64,000 nt of DNA from Luzula sylvatica (Eukaryota; Streptophyta; Magnoliopsida; Poales; Juncaceae). The notes beneath the pieces were generated by a model. The model ran no database searches. It was not told where the DNA came from and was given only the letters and a program-made list of their open reading frames with translations. Position 1 is the first letter of the stretch. Every line of letters begins with the position of its first letter. A program made the position numbers and the translations under genes. Positions 21,172 through 31,886 of this stretch are shown here, piece after piece. Location: NCBI GenBank assembly GCA_946800325.1, contig OX326961.1, positions 16,924,215 to 16,988,214 on the forward strand. The letters run 5' to 3'.

Positions 21172-23696
21172 CATTTGAGATACGAAAGAGTTGAAATAAT
21201 CAATATAATACTGGATTAAATAATGTAACACATATTGACATATTCAGACATTGATAATAACAAGATTTTTGTAGAATGAATTGAGGAGCAAGCAATGACT
21301 AATTAAGCCTAATGGGTATGAAGAGGCAGATCACTTTAGTTTAATAATATTATAATTACAAATAGTTAGTTTTGTAAGCATATTCTGCTATAACAAAGAA
21401 GCTTTCTAGAAGAGCACAAGAAAATTCCTAAAACCAAAACTTAATTGAAGATGCATGCACATAGTTTCTTAAAAAAAAAGAAAATAATTGATCATATATG
21501 AACAGAATATAATAGTTTCCAACAGGGGTTTAATCTTATATTATTTATCTTAAATGTTTACTCTTGTATTTTCCAAAAAAATGTAAGTTGTTTTTAAAGA
21601 ATGTTACGCGTTGTAATGCAAGTTCATAAATTATAAATAATGAAGTAGCACTACCCCCACAACATCATAATTAAAAATCTATTATTTACAGATTATTATA
21701 TATAAGCATAAAGCATTTGTTAGAGAATAAATTTAATATCAATGATCTGTATGAATATGTTGTTTTATTAGAGAAAGAATGTTATTTGTTTTTCATTTAT
21801 TATTATTTGATGTTAATGAAAATAAATCATATGATTTATTATATTATGCAGTTAACTACTTTACTTATGAATTCTTCGATCAATATCTGGAGATTTGACA
21901 TATTAAATCTGGACTAACCAAATTACAAGAATTTTTATATCAAACAGCTCCGATGAGCTTCCTGAATGCCCCGTAGAAACTATACTCATAATTTCATAAT
22001 TTTCAGGTCATTTGCAAATTTAAATGGATAAGCATGGTTGAACATGGTCTAAGTTTCAGGAAAGAAAAGTACTTAAATTTGAAGTCATGCATGACACCAA
22101 ATTTTATTTAATAAATGTATTAAGGGAGCAGACCAATATTCTAGCATAAATTTACAATAAATAAATAAAGTAATCCACGTGGTAAGAAAGAACAAACCAA
22201 CAATAGTAAAGAAAATAAATGTAATGTAATGCAAATGAAGTAATAAGTCATCAGAAAGGTAATCTGGAGATTTCATATGATCACACTGACGGTCTTTCCA
22301 ATTTTCTCTCTTCTTTCAACATATCTTAAAGATTTCAAAGTTGGTAGTTAGTTTTTCTATCGTGGTTCCTCTTGCAGACGGGTGATCGACATTTAATTAC
22401 TTTTCTTAGGATAATTCATAATCTAGAAATATGTTGGTATAATATATTTATTCTTATTTAGGGATGTAATTTCTTTTATCCGTAAGGACCTTTGTAATTT
22501 ATTTTATTTTGTTTATGGAAAATTATTAGTAGTAGACATTTGCCTAAAAAAATGAATATATGCCAATTTTATATATTCCGTATTTTTAGAAACAACTTTG
22601 TATCGTGCTGATGGGACACAAACTCGTAGTGATACGGTATTATGTTTTACAAACGGTGTTTGTAGATATATTCAACACTACAAAAAATTCTCTCTTTATA
22701 CGTCGAGGAAAAAAAGACGAACCTCACAATTTTGAAGCTAGGGATGCATGCAAAACCCTAGCGCCGGCTCCGCTGCCTCCTGCCCCTTCATCATCTGCGA
22801 CCCATGTCCCTTCTAACCCCACCTACACTCCCTTCACCATTTGCCGCCTCCCTCGTCGCCATCTCCGCCCCTCCACCTCTCCATCCCTCAACCTCTATAA
22901 CCTGGTCTCCACCCGTCCATGGGGTATTGATCTCACTGGCCATCTATCCCGCCATCCCTCTCTCTCTCCCTCCCTCTTTTTACATACTCAGTCGTTCTTA
23001 TATATGGCTAGCGTTGTGCTCGCGCGAATGCGAGGTATTTTTGTTCTTTTTTCTTTTTTCGATTTTTGTTGTGTTGTGATTTTATTTGTTTCGTAATGTG
23101 TATTTGTGTACATGTCACATAAGTTATTTTGAATGGCGGTGAAGAATAACAATTGCACGGGACCCTCTAAGGATCGAGGAATTGATCGGGACTTCAGAAA
23201 ACCGAGAAATTTAAATGACTAACTTGCGTAATAATTTTTAGATTCTTAAAAATCTATTTTCATTGATGGTTCATTGTTTGTATTGTTTGTAAGTACAAAA
23301 ATGTTTGGACAAACACAAGTCAAAATTGAAAAGTTATTTGCCACAAAATTATTGTATTCATGAACGAAGCATAATTTATCTCGAATCTAAATAGTTTTAC
23401 GGCATATGTTGATTGCAGATATGATATGAAGAAATTATGGATACATTGTAATTGATATGTGAAAACAAAATATAAAAAATATGAATATTTCACAACGAAA
23501 TAACACATCGCATAACTTTTACTAATAAGAGGAATTACAATAATCAGAGCAATACAAAGTTGCAAACAATTCAATTATTGAGAAATTATGCAATGAGATG
23601 CATTTAAAAGCGCGAACACTTTTATTTGGACCTAAAATATGTACGAATGATGTGTTTGTGTCAGTAAATCATGATTTTTATAAATTTTATAGCAAT

Positions 23697-23746
23697 AACC
23701 GTTTGAATTGTTCAAGAGCCTACTTTCTTGAACAATTCAAACGGTT
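23697..23746. repeat. Perfect 21-bp hairpin in a dispersed repeat
   Basis: Arms AACCGTTTGAATTGTTCAAGA (23,697-23,717) and its exact complement (23,726-23,746), with an 8-base loop. The flanking 500 bp or so is related to 62,830-63,190, where the hairpin survives as an 18-bp stem. Confidence 0.85.
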
Positions 23747-24028
23747 CTTGTTTTAAAATTTGTTTATCATTTTGTACATCATCGACAAAATCAGCAAAAT
23801 GAAACAAAATATCGTTATAAAACGGTTTGAATTTGTTTATTTGTGTTCGTAATCCGTATTTGTGTTGATATTTTGTATTTTGTATTTGCATGTGTAAGCC
23901 ACATTCATTTATGTATTGGTATTCGTATTCTGTATTTGTATTCATATTTGGTATTGGTATAAAAAATGTGTTTGTATTCGTAATTTAATGACTCAACATG
24001 CTATTTGCAATGAAAAATGTTGAACATA

Positions 24029-24049
24029 CCCCCCCCCCCCCCCCCCCCC
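24029..24049. repeat. C homopolymer, 21 bp
   Basis: Run of 21 C, against 10 C at the matching site in copy B (48,933-48,942). Length may be unreliable in any assembly. Confidence 0.85.
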
Positions 24050-24470
24050 AAATATTAAATTGGATGTTCAATCATAAATTAAGAAAATCAAATAATAAAT
24101 TAAAATATTAAACTTTGTATTTATGTGTTAATTTTTAAGACATTAAAACATATTCACGTAATCAAAAAATTTAGTAGAAATACTAGAGGGTGTACATCAC
24201 TACTCATATGCAAATCTAATTTCGGAAGAATGGTTGAACATGGTTCAGGTTTGAATAAATCATGTATAACATCAAATTTCCGTTAATAATAATGAGATAT
24301 TATGTTCTTACAAATAATTTTATTGATTACTCGTCATCTTATTGCCACAATGAATTACAGTAAACAAATAAATAAACAAAACACCGACAACACATTAAAA
24401 AAAACATAAGTCCACATAAACGAGGCCACACCAACTAACAAGCAAGTTCCATGCCACCCCTAATTTTTCT

Positions 24471-25354
24471 TTAGTTCTTTTTGGGAGCAAGCTTTGCCTT
24501 GATACCTTCGACCTGGTAGTTGTCGATCTGGAATGCTTTGGCGAGGATATCATCGTTAACAGGAGGAGTCGACGTAAAGAGCGTTAAAGCGATGGATTGT
24601 GTACCCTGCAACTGGCTGTTAAAGGCCGCTATGACCGAAGCCGGTGCGTAGCCACTATTCTTTTGGAAATGGACGAGGCCACGAGGAAAAACAAAGACTT
24701 CACCTTTGTTAATTGTCTTTGAAATAAGCATATCGGCAGTGGTGATGAAGCCCACATCTAGGGTTCCTTCGAGAACGAAAACGATCTCGGTTCCACGAGG
24801 ATGGGTGTGCGGTGGGTTGATGCCTCCGACAGCGTAATCAATACGGGCCATGGATACACCGAGTGTGTTTAGACCAGGGATCGCCATCACGTTTGCGCCG
24901 GTTACTAATGACCCCATTAGATTTTCCGTGTTTCCTGCGTTTGCCAAACCCTTGAAGAAAAAATCATCGGCTGAGAAGTTTGCCTTGCACGGGAAACCAT
25001 TCACCTTCACCGCTGCGTGAAATTAATTCAATCAGATTGGTTACATCAAACGAAGTATATGTGAATGCAATATATGATAGGAAAAAAATAGTTGTGTGAA
25101 AATAAATCTCTTATTTATGACACAATTAAATGTAACATGTAATTTCATTTAATATGTGCTATGTTTAGCACTGTCGGTCATTAACGCATAAGATTTTTCG
25201 GAAAGTTTAGTGGGGAACAAGCATTGCTACTCTTAAACTTACGTGCAGTGGAATCAGCAACGCAAATATCTTGGAGCATGTCAGGATCATTAGCATAGAC
25301 GGAAGAGATAGCCGCGAAGACGGCAAGAAAGAGGAAACAAGTTTTCATTGCCAT
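24471..25354 (-). CDS. Germin-like protein 3 (two exons)
   Basis: Exon 1 is 25,243-25,354; exon 2 is 24,471-25,012; intron 230 bp. The last exon 1 base is C (GCAC|GTAAGT), where GLP2 and GLP4 have G. This changes the junction codon to CCG, giving Pro38 (STA-P-VKVNG) instead of Ala, and slightly weakens the donor. Otherwise it is a standard 217-aa GLP: signal peptide to residue 21, Cys31/Cys46, and all four metal ligands at 106, 108, 113 and 152. It differs from GLP2 at a handful of sites, e.g. TTADMLISK for TTDNVLISK after box 1 and TSTPPVNDD for TSAPPVSDD near the C-terminus. The C-terminal KLAPKKN matches its siblings. A retroposed 450-bp insertion sits upstream. Confidence 0.95.
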
Positions 25355-25424
25355 TGTTTTGATCTTTTTTCTTGTATGAGATTAAGAAAGAGATTTGAGA
25401 TGAAATGATAACAAGTATAGGCAG

Positions 25425-25434
25425 CTATTTATTA
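25425..25434 (-). promoter_or_regulatory. Candidate TATA box, GLP3
   Basis: TAATAAATAG on the minus strand, 71-80 bp before the start codon, same context as GLP2. Confidence 0.4.
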
Positions 25435-25715
25435 CATTTGAGATACGAAAGAGTTGAAATAATCAATATAATACTGGATTAAATAATGTAACACATATTG
25501 ACATATTCAAACATTGATAATGACAAGATTTCTGTAGAATGAATAGGCAGATCACTTTAGTATAATAATATTATAATTACAAATAGTTAGTTTTGTAAGC
25601 ATATTCTGCTATAACAAAGAAGCTTTCTAGAAGAGCACAAGAAAATTCGTAAAACCAAAACTTAATTGAAGATGCATGCAAATAGTTTCTTCGAAAAAAA
25701 AAAATAATTTATCAT

Positions 25716-26165
25716 TTTTTTTTTTTGAGAAAAATAGAGTAGACTCTTATGTCCTACTTCTATTATTTGGATTAAAATAAAAGTTTTTTACAAGATTAAA
25801 CAAGTTTTTTTGAAGGTATTTGCCCTACACTAACTAAAAATCACTAAATCCTAAATACTTTCATACTAAACTTGCTAAATATCCATTAAACAAAGAAATC
25901 AAAATCTTAATCCCGAAATAACTTCCAGGATTTCAATTCCTTCCTTATATGGAAACTAAGAAACTTGGAATTCCAATTCTGGTTGAACTAAATCTGGAAT
26001 CCAAAAACCAAATACCCTATCAACCAGAATTTAGAATCCTAGAATCAAAACTCTTCTCCTCTCTTTCCCGTGATGCATTCCAAATCCCGACTAACCACCA
26101 GGACTCCTCCGTCATTAATTAGTTCTTCTTTGGTGATCTTCTTTTCCCCATTCTTCTTCATCGTG
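25716..26165 (-). mobile_element. 5'-truncated non-LTR retroposon upstream of GLP3
   Basis: 450 bp beginning with a T run on the plus strand (a poly(A) tail on the minus). It is bounded by the 13-bp duplication AATAATTTATCAT (25,703-25,715 and 26,166-26,178). GLP2 lacks it at the matching place. Its tail (AGAAGTAGGACATAAGAG... CTATTTTTCTC-A(n)) resembles the 3' end of the LINE at 30,144, so it is probably a LINE 3' fragment. It is present in both copies (50,609-51,059), hence older than the duplication. Confidence 0.75.
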
Positions 26166-26178
26166 AATAATTTATCAT

Positions 26179-28771
26179 ATATGAACAAAATAAATTTATT
26201 ATAAATGATATGTATGAAGATTTTATTTTATTAGATAGAGAATGTTATTTGTTTTCATTTATTATTATTTGATGTTTATGAAAATAAAACATATGATTTA
26301 TAAATCATATGAATGAATTCATCATATACGAAGATTTGATATATTAAATCTGGACTAACGAAATTACAAGATTTTTTTTTTATCAAACTCCGATGAGATC
26401 AAGAATGCATAACATGAAATTTGATAATTCAGGCCACTTGCAAATTTAAATGGATAAGCATGGTTGAACATGGTCTACGTTTTAGAAAATAAATTTCGAG
26501 TCATGCATGACATCAAATTTTATTTAGTAAAAAGATGATAACACTGACACGGTCTTTTCAATTTCCTCTCTTCTTTTGACATATCTTAAAGATTTAAAAA
26601 ATGATGGTTGGTTTTTCTATCGTGGCTCCTCTTGTTGACAGGTGATCGATATTTGACTATTTTTTTTGTTATTGTGACGGGTAATTCTTAATGCTAGAAT
26701 TGTGTTGGTGTTGTAAAATAACTACATTAGCGATAAAATAGAAATAACACTCGAAGAGGGAAAAAATGAAAGAATGAAAATTTCATTTCTCTATTACCGG
26801 AGTCATCTCATGTATCATTACAATGAAGGGTTCATACAGCCTTATCATACATAACACACAACATCATGAATGATATCATAAATATACATAACACACAACA
26901 TCATGAATAGTATCCTACTCATACATAACACACAATATTTTGTACATTTATTTATGTATATTTATGTATCATGATATACAAAATAAATATAATAATACAT
27001 TCACGTTAAATATATACAATATATTTATAATAGTTGGTAATATATTTCTTCTTATCTAGAGATGTAATTTCTTTCATCCGTAAGGACCTTTGTAATTTAT
27101 TTTATTTTGTTTCATGTAAATTAGTAGTAGACATTTGGCCTAAAAAAATGAATTTATGTCGATTTTATATATTCTGTATTTTTAAAAACAACTTTGTATC
27201 GTGCCGATGAGACACAAAGTCGTAGTGATACGGTATTATGTTCTTACAAATGATGCTTGTAGATATTTCCAACACGACAAAAAAACTCTCTCCTTACGAC
27301 AAGGGGAAAAAAGGCGAACCTCAAAATTTTGAATCAATGCGGTGGAGACAAAACCCTAGCGCCACCTCCATCGGGCTCCGCCGCCCCCTCCCCCTTCATC
27401 ACCCCCCCCCCCCCCCCCCCCATCAGCCGCCTCACTCTCACCATCTCCGCCCCTCCACCTCTTCATCCCTCCACCTGTATAACATGGTCTCCATTCGTCC
27501 ATGGGGTTTTGGTCTCACTGGGCCGTCTGTCATCCCTCTCTCTCCCTCTCTCTTTTTACATACTCAGACAAAAATGGCAAAAATAAATGGCTCGCATTTC
27601 GTGGTGCGCAAACTCTAACGGTGCCCACCTCCTTGCTTCCTCTCCTCTTGGCCTTCCACCACAACACACGAGGGAGCTAATCTTTTCTCCTCCCAATATC
27701 TGATAGGAATGATTGGGGACACTAATTGAGAGATTCTCTTGGCATCTTCTCGATGATTGGCAGCACCTGCGTTCGGCGTTCCTTTTCTCAATACGCCTCG
27801 AAACCATGGTCTTTTCATGGATACCGTCTTCTTTTTCGTGGACTTTGTCTTTTCTTTGATAAGCCTAATGTCTTCTTCTCTTGACCAAGTTCACTGTCTC
27901 TCTTCTTAGTCGAGCGGCCGTCTTTTCTTGTTTCTTGTTTGTTGTTTTTAATTTTTTTTCTTCTTCTTTTCTTGGTCGAGCGGCCGTCTTCTTCTCTTGA
28001 CCAAGGTCACTGTTTCTTTTCTTGGCCGAAGGTTTCGTCTTTTCTTAGCCTAGCATCATTCATCTTCTCTTTTCTTCGGCGATTTCCTTCTGCTACGTCG
28101 TTTGATGAAGTAAGATTTCTTCATGATGGGTGGTATCACACTTTTGCTTCTTCTCGTCGATCGATGGAGTAAGGATCCCTTTGATCTGATGATTTCTCTG
28201 TCCAATAACGGCTTCTCGGCAGCCCGTTCTTCGTCAGGTACTACTCACCATAGTTGGGTCAATTTCATTTCATCGAGTGCAATGTAATCTAATTATAATG
28301 ATGTAAATCTTATATCTTCTTATTTCTATACAAGAACTCGGCAATTTGCCGACCTCATTCAAAATAATAAATAAATAGAAATGGTGCCTCCTCAAGTTCA
28401 TTACTCCCTAACCTCATAACTCCGATAAGCTCGTGAATGCCCGGTAGAAACAATAATTCATAATTTAATGACTCACGGCCTATTTGCAAATCTAATTTCA
28501 GAAGCATGGTTGAACATGGTTCAGGGCTGAATAGTCTTTTACAAAAAAAAAAAAAAAAGAATTCATGCCTAACATCAAATTTCCTTTTTAACAATAATGA
28601 GATATTATGTTCTTACAAATTATTTATTGATTTCTCCTTGTCTTATTGCCACAATGAATTACAGTAAACAAACAAATAAACAACACCGATAACACGTTAA
28701 AAAAAATCAAGTCGACATCACCGAGACCACACCCATTAAAAAGCAAGTTCCATGCCATCCCTAATTTTTCT
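26179..28771. other. GLP3-GLP4 intergenic region
   Basis: No gene recognised. It mirrors the GLP2-GLP3 spacer: the block at 26,180-26,530 ends in a decayed GLP 3'-flank relic (AAGCATGGTTGAACATGGTC at about 26,456). Then come an insertion-like stretch at about 26,715-27,030 with repeated CATACATAACACACAACATC, a GC/CT-rich block at 27,330-27,560 with AAAACCCTAGCGCC, a C homopolymer, and CT-rich DNA at 27,820-28,100 with GGTCGAGCGGCCGTCTT repeated. From about 28,410 the GLP 3'-flank module begins. Confidence 0.6.
27402..27421. repeat. C homopolymer, 20 bp
   Basis: 20 C here; the copy B equivalent is 40 C followed by further A-interrupted C runs (52,299-52,354). Confidence 0.85.
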
Positions 28772-29532
28772 TTAGTTCTTTTTGGGAGCAAGCTTTGCCT
28801 TGATACCTTCGACCTGGTAGTTGTCGATCTGGAATGCTTTGGCGAGGATATCATCGTTAACAGGAGGAGTTGACGTAAAGAGCGTTAAAGCGATGGATTG
28901 TGTACCCTGCAACTGGCTGTTAAAGGCCGCTATGACCGAAGCTGGTGCGTAGCCACTATTCTTTTGGAAATGGACGAGGCCACGAGGAAAAACAAAGACT
29001 TCACCTTTGTTAATTGTCTTTGAAATAAGCACATTGGCAGTGGTGATGAAGCCCACATCTAGGGTTCCTTCGAGAACGAAAACGATCTCGGTTGCACGAG
29101 GATGGGTGTGCGGTGGGTTGATGCCTCCGACTGCAAAATCAATACGGGCCATCGATACACCGAGTGTGTTTAGACCGGGGATCGCCATCACGTTCGCCCC
29201 GGTCACTAATGACCCCATTAGATTTTCCGTGTTTCCTGCGTTTGCCAAACCCTTGAAGAAAAAATCATCGGCTGAGAAGTTCGCCTTGCACGGGAAACCG
29301 TTCACCTTCACCGCTGCGTAAAATTAATTCAATCAGATTGGTATGAGATAGCCGCAAAGATGGAATCAAACATAGGAAACAAGTTTTCATAGCCGGAAGA
29401 GATAGCCGCAAATATCTTACCTGCAGTGGAATCAGCAACGCAAATATCTTGGAGCATGTCAGGATCATTAGCATAGACGGAAGAGATAGCCGCAAAGACG
29501 GCAAGAAAGAGGAAACAAGTTTTCATTGCCAT
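28772..29532 (-). CDS. Germin-like protein 4 (two exons, rearranged short intron)
   Basis: Exon 1 is 29,421-29,532 (donor GCAG|GTAAGA). Exon 2 is 28,772-29,313 (acceptor TACGCAG|CG). 217 aa, junction STA-A-VKVNGFPCK, signal peptide 1-21, Cys31/Cys46, His106, His108, Glu113, His152. Box 1 is HTHPRATE as in GLP1, whereas GLP2 and GLP3 have HTHPRGTE; MARIDFAVGG has Phe where GLP2/3 have Tyr. The intron is only 107 bp and is built from pieces of exon 1 (signal-peptide codons) instead of the 230-bp sequence of GLP2/3. If unspliced, translation would stop after 67 codons. The splice signals look intact, so I call it functional. Confidence 0.93.
29314..29420 (-). other. GLP4 intron made from exon 1 fragments
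   Basis: On the minus strand, after GTAAGATAT comes TTTGCGGCTATCTCTTCCG (copy of exon 1 codons for the signal peptide). Then CTATGAAAACTTGTTTCCT (copy of the start of exon 1), then a second TTTGCGGCTATCTC, then the usual intron end ...TTACGCAG. It replaces most of the ancestral intron. Also in GLP8 (54,246-54,352). Confidence 0.85.
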
Positions 29533-29602
29533 TGTTTTGATCTTTTTTCTTGTATGAGATTAAGAAAGAGATTTGAGATGAAATGGGAACAAGTATAGGC
29601 AG

Positions 29603-29612
29603 CTATTTATTA
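29603..29612 (-). promoter_or_regulatory. Candidate TATA box, GLP4
   Basis: TAATAAATAG on the minus strand, 71-80 bp before the ATG; same context as the siblings. Confidence 0.4.
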
Positions 29613-30143
29613 CAGTTGAGGTATGAAAGAGTTGACATAGTTAATAATACTGGATTAAATAATTTAATACACATAATGAAACATTGATAATAACAATATA
29701 TTATTTTCTTATAAAATAATGGCATTGAGGAGCACGCAGTCTTGACTAATTAGTCCTAATGGGGATGAAGAGGCAGATCACTAAGTTTAATAATATCATA
29801 ATTTCGAATAATTAGTTAGTTAGCATCTTTTGCTATAACCAAGAATTTTCCTAGAAGAGTACGAGAAAATTCTTAAAAAAGAAACTTATTGGAGATGCAT
29901 TTAAATCATTTTTTTCAAAAAGGAAAAATAAGTTATCATATATAATATAAAGACAATATAATATTTTCCCTAGGAGTATATTATTTGTCTTAAATCCTAA
30001 TCAAGTGTATATTTTCCAGCAGGATTGCAAGTTGTTTTCTATGAGGAATATTGCACGTTCAATGAAAAATATCATAAATAATGGGAGAGCTCTTGCCTAA
30101 AGAGATTTGGACAATATTTCGTCGAGAGACCTTCATAATTATA

Positions 30144-31870
30144 TTTTTTTTTGAAAAATTAGAAGAGGCTCGAGAAGTCCCCTTCTAATGTATTTTTTGT
30201 ATATATTTTAGTAAGGAGTTCGTGTTACATTTTTACAGATAACCAAACTATCATATACATCATCTTCCCTATCACAAGTAACAAAACAAAATAAAGAAAA
30301 TGAATTTGTTATTGGGCCATAACATAAGCCCACACTGTGTCCTTTCGACCAAACTCTGGATATCAAAACCCAGGTCCCACGCTTTTGTTTTTGTACTTCT
30401 CTTTCTGCCAGTCTTTCCTCTAGGGTTTCTTTGTCCTTCTCATGCGGCAGCAGATTTTGGTGGCCGATTACTCTCCTTCTTGAAACTCCGACCCCCCAGA
30501 TTCTCTTACCCTGAGTCTTTTCTTGATTCTCTTAATTAGATCCACCTCCATCTTAATCTCCTCTACCACCTGCGCAACATCGTTCTCCTCCTCTGAGAAC
30601 ACCCTTCTACAACGATTACGCCATATTACATGAAGAAACATGCTTGCATGTAATCTTGTCTCTTTGTTGGTACCTGATTCAAAAACAATATCTATGGCCC
30701 CCGAAAGGACCTCTGGCAGCGAACCGTCAAGATTTGCACTGATTTGATACGAGTACCAAACAGCTCTCACGAAATTGCAGTCTGTTGCGAGATGTATCAC
30801 CGATTCACCAGCGATTTTACACAGAGGGCATCGATTAGGTATGTACATACCTTTTTTTATCAAATTATCTATTGTGGATATACGATTTTGTCTGAAAAGC
30901 CATAGAAAGATCTTGACTTTTAATGGAATTTTAATGTTCCATATATACTTTAATTCAGAATAAGAATGGATTCCTGTTACCAATTCTTTATATGCTGATT
31001 TCGTTGTGAATTTCTCATTTTTTTCTAATCGCCAACTGATTTTGTCTGACACGTTTTCCAATTCCACTTCTTCAAGAAGCGTTTCAAGCAACTGCATTTC
31101 TTGATTTGCTCTTATGGATTTCTCTTCCTTGAAAATGTTTTCAATTGCTATATGTTTTGCTTGGGAAACCGATATTTCTCGATTTTCACAGAAGCTAAAC
31201 AAGTTTTCAAATTGAGTGAAAAGTCTGCCATGTCCCCAATCGTTATACCATAAGCTGGCTTTCTCTCCATTTCCCATTGTGAATTTTGTGTTTACACTGA
31301 AGAAATTATACATTTGCTTTACCTGTCTCCAAAAACTCGAATCTTTATTGTTTCTGCTTTTCTCGCTTAATTCTCCATGATTGGGGCTGCTGACTAGGCT
31401 CTGCCAATCCAATCCTTTTCCTTGATTGAAATATTTCCAAAGCCATTTTGTGATTAATGCCTGATTAAAGCATTGTAAATCTGTGATGCCTAATCCCCCT
31501 ATTTCTCTGGGTCGGCATACTTTATTCCAGGCGATTAAGTGCATGCCTTTTTCTTGATTACCTTTCCATAGAAAATCTCTTCTTATCTTATCTATCTCAT
31601 TGATGACCCATTTGGGAAAATTATATACCATGAGATAATAAATAGGAATTGCCGAGAGCACTGAGTTGATTAGAATCACTCTTCCTCCTATACTGAGCAG
31701 AGATCCCTTCCATCCCGGGAGCTTCTCTCTCATCTTTTCTATAATTATTCTGTATTCGTCTTTACTTGGCCTCTTATGGTTCAAACTGTACCCCAAGTAT
31801 TTAAATGGGAGTTCCACTCTAGGACACCCTAACTCCTCCTCTATCTCTTTCACTTCTCCTTCTTCACAGG
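30144..31870 (-). mobile_element. 5'-truncated LINE, copy A only
   Basis: 1,727 bp inserted in minus orientation: a T run at 30,144 is the poly(A) tail, and coding sequence runs to the other edge. It is flanked by the 16-bp duplication GACCTTCATAATTATA (30,128-30,143 and 31,871-31,886). Copy B has this word once (about 55,060-55,075), an exact empty site. It belongs to the plant L1 type. It is cut inside ORF2, so it cannot move by itself. Confidence 0.93.
30468..31870 (-). pseudogene. LINE ORF2 C-terminal part (late RT and zf-RVT domain)
   Basis: Open from the truncation edge to a stop at 30,468, more than 460 codons. The first part has FKYLGYSLNHKRPSKDEY and LPGWKGSLLSIGGRVILINS, the region after the RT catalytic core. 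It then has FPKWVINEIDKIRRDFLWKG and, near the C-terminus, FLWLFRQNRISTIDNLIKKG with CPLCKIAGESVIHLATDC, the zinc-binding zf-RVT domain. Endonuclease and RT active site are missing. There are no internal stops, in keeping with a young insertion. Called a pseudogene because the ORF is 5'-truncated by retrotransposition. Confidence 0.9.
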
Positions 31871-31886
31871 ACCTTCATAATTATAA

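Larger units (their letters stand above)
21091..24470. other. GLP2-GLP3 intergenic region
   Basis: No gene. From right of GLP2: the promoter side (TATA-like at 21,162-21,171); a block at about 21,720-22,120 that also occurs upstream of GLP3 (about 26,180-26,530) and ends in a decayed copy of the GLP 3' flank (AAGCATGGTTGAACATGGTC at about 22,030). A GC-rich, CT-rich stretch at 22,740-22,990 containing AAAACCCTAGCGCC resembles a plant 5' UTR, but no continuing gene is found. Next come a dispersed repeat with a perfect hairpin (23,697-23,746), GTATTCGTATT simple repeats, and a C homopolymer. Confidence 0.6.

Noticed and set aside
22677..22720. CACTACAAAAAATTC resembling a CACTA terminus
   Set aside because: The paralogous position near 27,270 reads CACGACAAAAAAAC within continuous alignable sequence and no partner end or 3-bp duplication is seen.
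22605..23096. 163-codon frame with Pro/Ser-rich centre, repeated at 47,509 and related to 27,238 and 52,132
   Set aside because: Two overlapping frames are equally open, the copies near GLP3/4 diverge with frameshifts and a C homopolymer, and no domain is recognisable. It may be an old 5' UTR-like fragment.
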